Source: Bacteroidota bacterium (GTDB lineage Bacteria; Bacteroidota; Bacteroidia; B-17B0; Aurantibacillaceae). Taken from it: 49,655 nt of DNA. Position 1 is the first letter of the stretch. Each line of letters starts with the position of its first letter. The stretch is from contig JANYGK010000067.1 of the NCBI GenBank assembly GCA_025362395.1, positions 1-49,655 on the forward strand. Reading direction: 5' to 3'. Below, piece after piece: positions 34,344 through 42,999 of the stretch. Below the pieces are notes generated by a model. It ran no database searches, was not told where the DNA came from, and saw nothing but the letters and a program-made list of their open reading frames with translations. The position numbers were made by a program, and so were the translations under genes.

Positions 34344-35414
34344 TTATTCTTTTGGCAATTCTACAAAAAAAGTTGAACCGTCTTTCTCATTGCTTTCAAA
34401 CCTTACTTTACCGTTAAGCACGTCAACCAGTTTTTTTGCAATAGAGAGGCCTAAGCCTGAAGACGTTTCTCCTTTTAAACCCATTCTTCCTTTTACTTTT
34501 TTGTGGAATAAGGAAGAATGGTCAGCTTCAGGAATTCCTACACCGTTATCTTTAATGGCTATTATATAACAGTCTTCAAACTCTTTCACATTAATATCAA
34601 TGATGCCGTTATCGCCTGTAAATTTTATGGCGTTGGATAAAATATTATGTATGATTTGAAAAAACTTTACGGCATCAGATGTAATATTTAAATTTTCAAG
34701 ATCGGAGGTCAGGGTAAATATTTTATCTTTATTCATGGCCCTGAGCTTGTCAAGGGTCACATAAATTTTTTCAATCACATCAAACCTTGTTTTTCTTACA
34801 TAAGTATGGGTCGATTCATAATGTTCCTGCCTTAAAAAATCGTTTACAATATCAATACATTGCTGGGTATTTTCTTGCATAATATTGAGCAGCTTATTAA
34901 TATCGGCACTATTATTTTCATTATATCCTCTTTTTAAGGATGAGACCATATCTTTTGAAAGTTGCAACGGACCACTTAAATTATGTGTCAGCATATCAAG
35001 CAATGTGTCTTTTTGAGCAGTATATTTTATTAAATAATCTTCATGTTGTTTTGCTTTACTCACGTCTTTAACAAAAGCGGTTATCAGGTTGGTATCTTCC
35101 AATACCAATACATCGCAACTAATGTGTTTTATAACGGCTTCAGGAAAAACCAGCCTGAATTCGGTTGTGTTAATACACCCTTTTTCTATGAGCTCATTAT
35201 ACCGCAATTTTAAATAAGAGCTGTCCTCGGCAAGAACAAACTTTAATATGATCTTTGAATCAAACAAAATATCTTTTTCGTTAATGCCGAAAATTTTAGT
35301 AAAGTTTTCGTTTACATATAAAAAGGTACCCGTCTTTACATCATAAACAGCTATTCCATCATCCGTAATTTCTCCAATTTTTTTGATGAAGTTATAGTTG
35401 GTTACCTTTTCCAT
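34344..35414 (-). CDS. Soluble PAS-type sensor histidine kinase
   Basis: The 356-residue kinase has an N-terminal PAS domain (about 5-125), a dimerisation/phosphoacceptor helix with His144 (LDMLTHNLSGPL) and a HATPase domain with N-box Asn261 (HNILSNAIKF), G1 DNGVGIP (289-295) and G2 GLGLSIAKK. No membrane segment is seen, so it should sense a cytoplasmic signal through PAS. The gene follows its probable partner regulator (35419-36096) by 4 nt on the same strand, suggesting a cognate pair. Confidence 0.9.
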   Translation of the reverse strand: MEKVTNYNFIKKIGEITDDGIAVYDVKTGTFLYVNENFTKIFGINEKDILFDSKIILKFVLAEDSSYLKLRYNELIEKGCINTTEFRLVFPEAVIKHISCDVLVLEDTNLITAFVKDVSKAKQHEDYLIKYTAQKDTLLDMLTHNLSGPLQLSKDMVSSLKRGYNENNSADINKLLNIMQENTQQCIDIVNDFLRQEHYESTHTYVRKTRFDVIEKIYVTLDKLRAMNKDKIFTLTSDLENLNITSDAVKFFQIIHNILSNAIKFTGDNGIIDINVKEFEDCYIIAIKDNGVGIPEADHSSLFHKKVKGRMGLKGETSSGLGLSIAKKLVDVLNGKVRFESNEKDGSTFFVELPKE

Positions 35415-35418
35415 AACC

Positions 35419-36096
35419 TTAATCCATTAAAATTTTACGTGAGTACGTAAAAGCAATCAGCTCGGCTGCGTTTTTTACGTTTGCTTTAACGAACAAGTGC
35501 TTGCGGTGTGTTTCAATTGTTTTTTCGGAAACTTCTAACTGTTGGGCAATTTCTTTTGTTGAAAACCCTTTTGCTATTTTTTCAAGAATTTGCTTTTCAG
35601 CTTTTGTAAACGGCTCTTCTAAAGCCTTTAGAATATCATCGCTATTTTTAATAAAATTTTTCGCGTTCTTTGATTTCTTTTCTATTTCAGGACATATATA
35701 CTTTTTTCCGGCAGCTACAGCCTTAATAGCACTTATCAATTCGTCGCATCCTGATTTTTTAGATACAAAGCCTTCAGCACCCTTGCTGAACATGGCATTT
35801 ACGCTATCTATCGTATCATACATAGAATGCGCAATAATTTTAATGTGAGGATATTTTTGTGTAATTATTTGGCAGAGCTCATAACCGTTTAAATCATTTG
35901 GCTGTTTAGGGCTGTGTAACTGAAGATCTAAAATAAAGATGGAGATATTATGGGATGTAATAAACGCATCCATTTTATGATAGTTAAATTCATCTTCAAT
36001 GATTTCTATTTCCGGTTGTTGAGATAATAAGAAGCTAATGCCGTCTTTAACGGATTTATGGTCTTCAATGTAGGCAATTTTTATTTTTTCGCTCAT
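35419..36096 (-). CDS. NarL/LuxR-type response regulator
   Basis: The 225-residue regulator has a receiver domain (about 4-122) with Glu11/Asp12, phospho-acceptor Asp57 (FILDLQLHSP) and Lys113. A LuxR-type helix-turn-helix follows (about 155-215: FTKAEKQILEKIAKGFSTKE, TIETHRKHLFVKANV). It probably regulates transcription when phosphorylated by the adjacent PAS kinase, whose gene follows 4 nt later on the same strand. Confidence 0.9.
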   Translation of the reverse strand: MSEKIKIAYIEDHKSVKDGISFLLSQQPEIEIIEDEFNYHKMDAFITSHNISIFILDLQLHSPKQPNDLNGYELCQIITQKYPHIKIIAHSMYDTIDSVNAMFSKGAEGFVSKKSGCDELISAIKAVAAGKKYICPEIEKKSKNAKNFIKNSDDILKALEEPFTKAEKQILEKIAKGFSTKEIAQQLEVSEKTIETHRKHLFVKANVKNAAELIAFTYSRKILMD

Positions 36097-36243
36097 AATA
36101 CCAGGTTTTTGGTTCCTGTAGCGTACAAAACTACTAATTATTTATAACTAAGACATAAGGGTTTTACCCTATAAATTAATTGAATCAGGAATACTTTTTT
36201 AACATATCTTCGAATAATAAATTAAGCCCGCAGATCTGCCATT

Positions 36244-36699
36244 TTGAACATTCCTATCTTACATATTTTGCTTGCTGATGATGATGAAGATGACAGTCAT
36301 CTATTTAAAGAAGCAATCTATTCTATTGATGCAACTTGTCAATTAACAATTGTAAATAATGGCGAAAAAGCCGTTAACTATTTTAAAGAAACGCTTAATT
36401 TACCTGATTTCATATTTTTAGATATTAACATGCCTAAAATGAACGGTATTGAAGCCTTAAAATCTATTAAGGAAATTCATCCCTCAAATGATCTGCATGT
36501 AATCATGCTTTCAACTGCTATGTCTGATAAAATGGTAGAACTAAGTTACCGTTATGGCGCCGGTATGTACATTCAAAAGCCTACTAATTTTAACGACCTT
36601 GTAGATTATTTGAATTATTGCCTTCATGATTTTAAAAACACAACCATTCAAAAGGGTTTTGTATTGAATGAAAAATTTAAAAATTCAAGTTCCATTTAA
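36244..36699 (+). CDS. Stand-alone receiver (CheY-like) protein 1
   Basis: The 151-residue protein is a receiver domain only. Acidic pocket residues are in LLADDDEDDSHLF, the phospho-acceptor is Asp60 (FIFLDINMPKMNG) and Lys is in YIQKPTN. The start is a TTG at 36244, since no ATG or GTG precedes the conserved N-terminus. It has no output domain, so it probably interacts with a kinase or phosphotransferase protein. Its 3' end overlaps the convergent NlpC/P60 gene by 4 nt. Confidence 0.85.
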   Translation: MNIPILHILLADDDEDDSHLFKEAIYSIDATCQLTIVNNGEKAVNYFKETLNLPDFIFLDINMPKMNGIEALKSIKEIHPSNDLHVIMLSTAMSDKMVELSYRYGAGMYIQKPTNFNDLVDYLNYCLHDFKNTTIQKGFVLNEKFKNSSSI

Positions 36700-37199
36700 A
36701 GTATTTTACAAACACGTACAATTTTTATAAACCGTTTTTGGTAGTTCGGTGTATCTTTAAAGTTCGAAATTTTCACTCCAGGTTTTCTTTTATCTGACGA
36801 GCTGTGGATAAAGCTGATCATCGGCTTCCCTGTTAAGATAATTCCTACATGCCCCGGCGAACGTTTAGAAGCATCAGTGCCTGTAAATACTATAATATCA
36901 CCCGTTTTGCAGGAATCCTCAGAAACCATTGTTCCAAAACTGTTGTATTCGGAAGAGGAACGTGGCACCTCCACTTTAAAATGATTGAATACATAATACA
37001 CAAACCCGGAGCAGTCGAATCCTGTTTTTGGTGTGCAATTAGCATAACTGTAGTTTTTTCCTAATTGCCGTTTACTGAAATTTATTAGACTGTCTTTATT
37101 AATGACGGGTTCTTTGTAGGTATCCTTATTAAGCGGCCGCCCTGAAGTTAATAAGGAAATTAATATAAGAAGGCTTATTGTTTTTAGTACAGGTTTCAT
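36696..37199 (-). CDS. NlpC/P60 family peptidase, exported
   Basis: The 167-residue protein has an N-terminal signal (VLKTISLLILISLLTSG) and an NlpC/P60 domain with Cys63 (GFDCSGFVYYVF), His117 (SPGHVGIIL) and His132 (SFIHSSS) as the likely triad. Such enzymes cut peptidoglycan stem peptides in the periplasm. It is divergent from the receiver gene at 37334 and convergent with the receiver gene at 36244. No SH3 domain is attached, so substrate anchoring may be direct. Confidence 0.88.
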   Translation of the reverse strand: MKPVLKTISLLILISLLTSGRPLNKDTYKEPVINKDSLINFSKRQLGKNYSYANCTPKTGFDCSGFVYYVFNHFKVEVPRSSSEYNSFGTMVSEDSCKTGDIIVFTGTDASKRSPGHVGIILTGKPMISFIHSSSDKRKPGVKISNFKDTPNYQKRFIKIVRVCKIL

Positions 37200-37306
37200 T
37201 TATAATTAAAAATACACATAAACCGCTTAAATTTACTAGTGCATAAAGTATGCATTAATTTTGTCTTAAATAAACTTAAAATTGAGTAAACGTTTTTATC
37301 ATTAAC

Positions 37307-37314
37307 TATATTTG
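37307..37314 (+). promoter_or_regulatory. Probable -7 promoter box of receiver gene 2
   Basis: TATATTTG matches the Bacteroidota -7 consensus TAnnTTTG exactly and lies 19 nt before the ATG at 37334. A TTG 22 nt upstream (37282-37284) could be the -33 element at slightly long spacing. Confidence 0.45.
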
Positions 37315-37333
37315 TTATTCAACCTTTACCATT

Positions 37334-37732
37334 ATGATAACTGAACCACTAGTTTGCCTGCTGATTGATGATGACCACGATGACAGTGAAATGTTTCAGC
37401 TTGCTATTGAGCGAACGAAAATCCCTGTAGACTGTATCGTTGCAAACAGCGCTATACAGGCTTTGAAAATTTTAAAAGATGATGAAGAAATTATTCCTGA
37501 TTTTATTTTTGTTGACCTGAACATGCCGTTAATGAACGGAAAAGAATGTATTGAGGAATTAAAAAAAATGGGTAAGCTTAAAGATGCAACCATCATTGTG
37601 TATTCCACTTCCTCTAATAAACAGGAAATTAAAGAAATGCTGGAGTTGGGAGCTTCGCATTTTATTACAAAGCCTTCAGATATTTCTCATTTAGAACAGG
37701 CTTTAATTGAATGCCTTCAACAAAAAAAATAA
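37334..37732 (+). CDS. Stand-alone receiver (CheY-like) protein 2
   Basis: The 132-residue protein is a single receiver domain with LLIDDDHDDSEMF (pocket Asp12-13), phospho-acceptor Asp61 (FIFVDLNMPLMNGK), Ser91-Thr92 (IVYSTSSN) and Lys113 (FITKPSD). There is no output domain. A good -7 box lies directly upstream. It is followed by a strong bidirectional terminator. It resembles the receivers at 36244 and 40047, suggesting local duplication. Confidence 0.88.
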   Translation: MITEPLVCLLIDDDHDDSEMFQLAIERTKIPVDCIVANSAIQALKILKDDEEIIPDFIFVDLNMPLMNGKECIEELKKMGKLKDATIIVYSTSSNKQEIKEMLELGASHFITKPSDISHLEQALIECLQQKK

Positions 37733-37841
37733 TTTGTTGCTGTATTAAATAGGTTCTATGCTGTATCGAAAACAAGTTTAGCATGACCTGATAGAGCATA
37801 TCTTATGTATTTCTCGTAAATTAGTAATAGTGCAGAATAAT

Positions 37842-37869
37842 AAAACAGCCGGTCACTGCCGGCTGTTTT
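37842..37869. terminator. Bidirectional intrinsic terminator
   Basis: AAAACAGCCGG-TCACTG-CCGGCTGTTTT is a perfect 11-bp stem between the receiver gene (plus) and the DUF4142 gene (minus), with A and T runs serving both strands. Confidence 0.85.
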
Positions 37870-37891
37870 ATTTATTAAAATGATTCTAAAG

Positions 37892-38407
37892 TTACTTATC
37901 AACTTTCTTAGCAATGGTACATGTTTCCTTTAAAAGCACTTTGTGTGCTTGCAGCGTGGTAAGCATTTTAGCTGACCAGTCTTTCATATCACTGTCTTTT
38001 GTTTTTTTGTTTATTTTTTTTACATAACAAATTCCTTTTTTATTGGCTTTTGCCGTGCACTTAATATAAGCCTTATCAAAATCTTTACCTTGTTTTTTCG
38101 CAAAATAATTATAAAATTTTTGCTCTTTATCGGTTAGCTGAGTAGGTAAGGTCATGCCTTTTTTACTTGCCAAAACGGTAACGTCGCCTGATGTTAGTGT
38201 GTAGTCGTCTACAAGCCTTTTGGCAGTTGTTTTTACTTGCTGTGCCAAGGCATTTGTTTCCGCAAGGCCGCCTATTTTAATTTCCAACAGGCTTATAGAA
38301 GCCACATGTTTAATGAATTTTTCTTCTTTTTTAGTAAGCATATTTTGCGAGTGTGCCGTATGCAAAAACGCTGTAGCAAGTAATGCTAAAATTATTTTTT
38401 TCATCAT
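37892..38407 (-). CDS. DUF4142 family exported protein
   Basis: The 171-residue protein has a signal peptide (KKIILALLATAFLHTAHS) and a helical domain matching the DUF4142 pattern (FIKHVASISLLEIKIGGLA, VKTTAKRLVDDYTLTSGDV, QGKDFDKAYI). DUF4142 proteins form ferritin-like helical bundles in the periplasm, and their biochemical role is unclear. It has two Cys in the mature part (TAKANKKGICYVKK and KETCTIAKK). It lies in a run of small stress-type genes. Confidence 0.8.
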   Translation of the reverse strand: MMKKIILALLATAFLHTAHSQNMLTKKEEKFIKHVASISLLEIKIGGLAETNALAQQVKTTAKRLVDDYTLTSGDVTVLASKKGMTLPTQLTDKEQKFYNYFAKKQGKDFDKAYIKCTAKANKKGICYVKKINKKTKDSDMKDWSAKMLTTLQAHKVLLKETCTIAKKVDK

Positions 38408-38418
38408 GGTGAGTTTAG

Positions 38419-38784
38419 TTAATTTATCAATTTTGTTTTACAGCAGTAGGATACCACTTTACGCGTTTCATTAAGCAGGTGTTGTTTTATATCATCATAT
38501 CTTTTGGCCGGTATCTCTATTCCCCTGTACCGTATTGTATCACCGGTCTGCAAATCGTGCATTACAGTCATGTTAAAAATCCATTTATTCAATATCCATT
38601 TTAGTTGAGCTTCTCCTGAAATGGTTTCCTCATGTGGATATTCGCATAAAAAAGCATCCACGCTTTCATCAAGGCTTGCCAATTGTAATTCGTTTGTAAC
38701 CGTATAAGTATTTGAAGAATGTGTTTTTATCCAATTTGTAATTTGGTTAACAACAGTAAAATTTTGTAAGCGATGTGGTATCAT
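38419..38784 (-). CDS. Hypothetical protein
   Basis: The 121-residue protein has no signal peptide, membrane segment or recognised motif. It has a mixed alpha/beta pattern (LQNFTVVNQITNWIK, MTVMHDLQTGDTIRYRGIE). It sits 11 nt upstream of the DUF4142 gene on the same strand, so the two are probably co-transcribed. It is set off from the DUF2383 gene upstream by a palindromic terminator. Confidence 0.6.
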   Translation of the reverse strand: MIPHRLQNFTVVNQITNWIKTHSSNTYTVTNELQLASLDESVDAFLCEYPHEETISGEAQLKWILNKWIFNMTVMHDLQTGDTIRYRGIEIPAKRYDDIKQHLLNETRKVVSYCCKTKLIN

Positions 38785-38819
38785 AAAAAGAGTACTATTT
38801 TTTTGTTGAGTGTTTATAT

Positions 38820-38849
38820 AAAAGCATCCGTTAATTAACGGATGCTTTT
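38820..38849. terminator. Perfect palindromic terminator
   Basis: AAAAGCATCCGTTAA followed by its exact complement TTAACGGATGCTTTT makes a 30-bp palindrome. It follows the DUF2383 gene (minus strand) and has T-rich sequence on the minus-strand exit side. Confidence 0.75.
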
Positions 38850-38876
38850 ATAATTTAGCCCTTCTTGTTTTAATAC

Positions 38877-39320
38877 TTACGCGGCATCACGCATGGACTT
38901 AATAAGGTCATGTGATTTTTGAATTTCTCCATTTTGTTTACTGATCACTTCTAAAGCGCCCGCAGGCAATTCTTTAACATCGTCTAAAACATCTTTATAC
39001 TGTTTTTTAGCAGCATCCTCACCAAATTCACAAGACGATAAGATGGCTTTTCTATCATTGCCGGTTACAGCGGCTTTAATATCCATCCATACACGGAATA
39101 ATTTTCCGGCATTTTTAGTTTCATCTCTTTCAGGCTCTTCAGATTTAGGAACAAATTTTCTTAATTCTTCCGAAAATGTTTTGCTTTGAAGAGTGAATTT
39201 TAAAAAGAGTGCTTTTAATTCCGCATCTTTTGTTTCTTCCGCAGCCTTCGCGTAACCTTCAGCCCTGTCATTGTTTATAATGATCAAAGAGTTTAAGGTA
39301 TCAATTTTTTGAGTTTCCAT
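38877..39320 (-). CDS. PA2169/DUF2383 four-helix-bundle protein
   Basis: I use the ATG ending at 39320 (METQKIDTLNSLI, 147 residues); the open frame goes 15 codons further without support. The protein is mostly helical, with NDRAEGYAKAAEETKDAEL, a middle helix LFLKFTLQSKTFSEELRKF and CEFGEDAAKKQYKDVL, matching the DUF2383 family. Members are cytoplasmic four-helix bundles often found in stress or persistence-type gene clusters; the mechanism is unknown. Confidence 0.85.
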   Translation of the reverse strand: METQKIDTLNSLIIINNDRAEGYAKAAEETKDAELKALFLKFTLQSKTFSEELRKFVPKSEEPERDETKNAGKLFRVWMDIKAAVTGNDRKAILSSCEFGEDAAKKQYKDVLDDVKELPAGALEVISKQNGEIQKSHDLIKSMRDAA

Positions 39321-39546
39321 AGTAGTGTTTTTTAAGTTAAGTTTTAAAGTATAATTGTTTTTCAATTTTCAACTCTTGTACCATACAATAAAGCTTTAAA
39401 GAAGTATTTATCGTAAGATTCATAGTACTATTTTTAATTAAACGTTGAGATATTTCCCCGGAACCAAATTTCATAATCATAATTATGTATCACGGGCAGG
39501 TATTAAATATGCAACTAGTTAACTATATAACTTAACTATTACTATT

Positions 39547-40050
39547 ATGGGAAATACTGAAAACTTAAGGAGTTCAGAAGCTGTGAACAAAATAAAAGAG
39601 CTGATCGAAAAAGCGAATATATCTTTATTTACTACTAAATTATCTTCTGCACCGTTTTCAACACGGCCAATGAGTACTTTAAAGGTTGATGAAAACGGCA
39701 TTATCTGGTTTTTCAGTAAAGTATATTCCAATAAAAATATGGATATTAAACAGGATGACAGAGTTCAACTTTTTTATTTGCATTCAGCATTATCGGAATA
39801 CCTTAGCTTATACGGAAGGGCCGAAATAGTGACAGACAGGCGAATGATAGATGAGTTATGGAACCCGTTGGCTAAAGTTTGGTTCGACGGCAAAGAAGAC
39901 CCTACTCTTACTATTTTAAAAATAACACCGGAAGACGGACATTATTGGGATACAAAACACTCTAAAATGGTGCAGCTGCTTAAGCTTGCCATTGGTGCTA
40001 TTATTGGTAAGCCTTTGGATGATGGATTGGAAGGAAATATACGAATTTAA
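39547..40050 (+). CDS. Pyridoxamine-phosphate-oxidase-fold protein (general stress protein 26-like)
   Basis: The 167-residue protein has the split-barrel flavin fold pattern (ISLFTTKLSSAPFSTRPM, NGIIWFFSKVYSNKNMDI, LYGRAEIVTDRRMIDEL) found in GSP26/PPOX-like proteins. Such proteins bind FMN or a similar cofactor. It lacks the residues needed to call it a true PdxH. It is convergent with a receiver gene, overlapping by 4 nt. The context suggests stress response. Confidence 0.8.
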   Translation: MGNTENLRSSEAVNKIKELIEKANISLFTTKLSSAPFSTRPMSTLKVDENGIIWFFSKVYSNKNMDIKQDDRVQLFYLHSALSEYLSLYGRAEIVTDRRMIDELWNPLAKVWFDGKEDPTLTILKITPEDGHYWDTKHSKMVQLLKLAIGAIIGKPLDDGLEGNIRI

Positions 40051-40487
40051 GAAAGCTTTAAATGTGTATTGGTATTAAACCATAACTGTGTAATACCTTT
40101 TGCTATTTTTTTAATTTCATTATAACCGTTTGGCTTTATTACATAAGCGTTACAGCCCAGCTCATAAGCATCCATAATATCAGTGTTGGCATTACTGGTA
40201 CTGTAAACAATTACCGGTACATTTTTAAAAGCACTTATTTCTCTTATTTTTTTAAGAATTAATTTCCCACTGTTTTTTGGCATATTAAGATCCAACATAA
40301 CAAGTGTCCTGTTTTTTTCTGAAGCATGTTCCATTAAATGATCCAGTAATTTAAGGCCGTCATTAAAACCCTGTAAGGGGGTCGGGAAATCAGCTTCTTT
40401 AAAAGCACTTTTCATCAATTCCAGGTCATCCTCATCATCGTCTGCCATTAGCAGGTAGTATTGGTTTATATCCCGGTTAAATAACAT
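40047..40487 (-). CDS. Stand-alone receiver (CheY-like) protein 3
   Basis: The 146-residue protein is a receiver domain with MADDDEDDLELM, Asp66 (LVMLDLNMPKNSG), a Ser/Thr pair in VYSTSNAN and Lys in VIKPNGYNE. It has no output domain. Together with the receivers at 36244 and 37334 it suggests a locally expanded family of adaptor-type receivers. It overlaps the PPOX-fold gene by 4 nt. Confidence 0.85.
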   Translation of the reverse strand: MLFNRDINQYYLLMADDDEDDLELMKSAFKEADFPTPLQGFNDGLKLLDHLMEHASEKNRTLVMLDLNMPKNSGKLILKKIREISAFKNVPVIVYSTSNANTDIMDAYELGCNAYVIKPNGYNEIKKIAKGITQLWFNTNTHLKLS

Positions 40488-40578
40488 CTTTAAAATAAGT
40501 ATGATTTAAGGCACGATTTAAATTGAGTCGCACCTGTTTAGTTTAATAAAATTAAGCCGGTAAAAAGTAAAAGTCAAG

Positions 40579-40604
40579 TAAAAAGGATAACGGAATTGTT
40601 ATCC
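40579..40604 (-). terminator. Intrinsic terminator downstream of tamL
   Basis: On the minus strand GGATAAC-AATTCC-GTTATCC is followed by a run of five T. It lies about 70 nt past the tamL stop codon. Confidence 0.75.
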
Positions 40605-40671
40605 TAACGTTATTTTTTTTCGTACAATAATTAAGCCGGAGCCGCTTGTATAAAGGCAAAAACCCTGAAAT

Positions 40672-42999
40672 TTAAAACGGGTATCCGATAGCGATGTTAA
40701 GTACCAAATTTTGTTTACGCCAATTACCATCGCCAAACCGTATATTGTTATACACCCATCGTTCCTTTTCCGGTAAGGCCGGTTTGCGTAAAGGCATTCC
40801 CACATCGAACCGTATCACAAAAAAAGAAATGTCAGCCCTTAACCCGAATCCTGTACCTACGGCGAGCTCCTTGTAAAAACGGTTCATCCGGAATTCTCCG
40901 TTCGGAAACTCTTCATTTTTTCTGCTTAGCCAAACGTTTCCCGCATCTACAAAAACAGCGCCTTTTAAAACGCTTACAATAGTAAAACGGTATTCAATAT
41001 TACCTTCCAGTTTTATATCACCTGCCTGGTCTAAAAACCCTTTGCTCGCTAAGCTGTCCGGCAACACATAAGACCCCGGCCCAACGGTGCGCGGTAAAAA
41101 GGCGCGGATGCTGTTTGAACCACCGCTGAAAAATTGTTTAATATAGGGCATGGTGGTTGAGTTTCCGTAAGGAATGCCAACGCCTGCCAACACCCGCATA
41201 GCTATTTTATTATTGGGATTAACGTTTAAATAATAGCGTGAATCGGTTGATATTTTGGAATACTGCGAGTACCTGTAATCCAATAATTTAAACGGGTTAT
41301 CATCTGTCGGTTTTCTTTTGGTAATAAGCGATTGTATGGTACTTATAATATTACCCGACAGGTCGAGCGTGGCGTTAAAATAATATTGGTGATGTTTTAC
41401 GGCGCCTACTAATGAGTTAAAGGTAAAGCCGTATTTTCCGCCAAGCGTAAATTGTTCTTCAAAACTTTTACGCAAAAAGGGATTGTCAATTAACAAAGTC
41501 TCAAAAGCAGAAGTGGTACCAAGCAGCCTTGCAAAGTTTATAGAGATAGGGGTTACTTCATATTCTTTTTGTGCGGACTCTTTCCAAACATATCCATAGG
41601 AAAAATTAAAGGCTGCTATTTTAAAATATAATACCCTGTTGAGCACCCGGAAGCCAACATCTAATTTGGTTTTAGGAACATAAAGGCTCGATACGTTACG
41701 AATGTTGAACGGTGTAATAAATTTAGGAATGTACAACTGGCTGTTAGCACCAAACTCGTAGGAGTTAAAGCCCGACTGTATTTTACTGAACTGCGATTCG
41801 AAATTGCCGGTGAAGTTTACCAACAGCAGCTCGGCTCCTTTAAATAAGTTCCGGTTTTTAAAACTCAGCGTTAAAGCGGGCCCGGTATAGTTGTTCGATT
41901 TGGTAACGGTTTCTAATTCGAGCTGCAAGGATTTTTTTTGCATGGGGGTTAAATTAATGTAAGCGTCCATTAAACCTATTCCGTTTATAATAGTATCCGT
42001 AAATTTTATGACAGCGTTTTTAAATACGCCCATACCCATTAACCGGTTTATGGTTAAGCTGTAGTTTTTACGGTTGTAATACTCTCCTTTTTTTAAGAAT
42101 ACAGAACGGATCACCGCGTGCGGGTGAAGCAGACTGTCTTTATTCAAATAATAATAACCGTCAATCTTCACCGTATCTGTTTTAGTATTGGTGGTGTCAT
42201 TTAATTTATAAGATGGGTTAATGTATATATTGTTAATGCGATAGGCTACGCTTGCCTTCGCGGGGATATCTTTCTTTACATTCAATTTTAAATTAATGGC
42301 TTTACTGCCGATGGTGCTGTCTGCTTTAAACAGGATGTAGTCTTGGTTAAAATAATAGAAGCCGTTATTTTTCATGTAATAATCAATGCGCAGGCGCTCA
42401 GCCTTTAAAAGGTCTAAACTGTATTGTGTGTTTACTTTTATGGCTGTTTCGCTTTCCGATTCTTTTACCGTGCGGCTTAAAATATCATTACCCTCAGGAA
42501 AGATAACACTTTTAATAAGGTATGGCGTTGTAACGCCGGCAGTATATTCAACGGTTGTCTTTCTTCTTTTTGTAATAACGGTATACGTGACATTTGCATC
42601 AAAATAGCCCAGGGTATTTAAACGGTTTATCATAATGTCGGACACGTTGGCCGCATTCACATGGCTTTCCAACACCGGTTTTTCTGCAAACTTTCGCCTC
42701 AGCATTCTTTTTAATTTCTTTTTTGGCGCGTCGCCCGTATAATTATAAATGCTCAGCTTCACCCTTAATCCCAATAACTTTTCGTTCGGCTTGGGCCTTG
42801 CTATTTTTGCCAGTTCCGTTTTAAGTTCTCCCTTATCTACTTTATCGGTTGTTTTAATTTTAATAACGGCCCCTGTATATAAATTTTCTCCGGCCGGTAA
42901 ACGCTTTATGTTATTGCAGGCATATAAACATATACACAGGCATATCACTATACTACCGTATACTCTGTGCATGCTATGTTTAGTTGAGCCTGTCTGCAT
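40672..42999 (-). CDS. tamL: TamL, lipoprotein BamA/TamA-family outer-membrane protein
   Basis: The 775-residue protein starts on a TAATG overlap with tamB. A lipoprotein signal ends at Cys28 (CICLYAC), or at residue 19 if the inner ATG at codon 10 is used. Residues about 30-370 are POTRA-like (INRLNTLGYFDANVTYTV, INRLMGMGVFKNAVIKF). The rest is a bacterial surface antigen barrel (FSGGSNSIRAFLPRTVGPG, GFGLRADISFFVIRFDVG) with terminal Phe. A lipid-anchored TamA-like protein beside TamB is the known Bacteroidota arrangement (TamL). It acts in outer-membrane protein or lipid assembly. Confidence 0.85.
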   Translation of the reverse strand: MQTGSTKHSMHRVYGSIVICLCICLYACNNIKRLPAGENLYTGAVIKIKTTDKVDKGELKTELAKIARPKPNEKLLGLRVKLSIYNYTGDAPKKKLKRMLRRKFAEKPVLESHVNAANVSDIMINRLNTLGYFDANVTYTVITKRRKTTVEYTAGVTTPYLIKSVIFPEGNDILSRTVKESESETAIKVNTQYSLDLLKAERLRIDYYMKNNGFYYFNQDYILFKADSTIGSKAINLKLNVKKDIPAKASVAYRINNIYINPSYKLNDTTNTKTDTVKIDGYYYLNKDSLLHPHAVIRSVFLKKGEYYNRKNYSLTINRLMGMGVFKNAVIKFTDTIINGIGLMDAYINLTPMQKKSLQLELETVTKSNNYTGPALTLSFKNRNLFKGAELLLVNFTGNFESQFSKIQSGFNSYEFGANSQLYIPKFITPFNIRNVSSLYVPKTKLDVGFRVLNRVLYFKIAAFNFSYGYVWKESAQKEYEVTPISINFARLLGTTSAFETLLIDNPFLRKSFEEQFTLGGKYGFTFNSLVGAVKHHQYYFNATLDLSGNIISTIQSLITKRKPTDDNPFKLLDYRYSQYSKISTDSRYYLNVNPNNKIAMRVLAGVGIPYGNSTTMPYIKQFFSGGSNSIRAFLPRTVGPGSYVLPDSLASKGFLDQAGDIKLEGNIEYRFTIVSVLKGAVFVDAGNVWLSRKNEEFPNGEFRMNRFYKELAVGTGFGLRADISFFVIRFDVGMPLRKPALPEKERWVYNNIRFGDGNWRKQNLVLNIAIGYPF

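Noticed and set aside
39321-39365. Longer N-terminus for the DUF2383 protein
   Set aside because: The extra residues are low-complexity Asn/Lys/Leu upstream sequence; the ATG ending at 39320 fits the family start.
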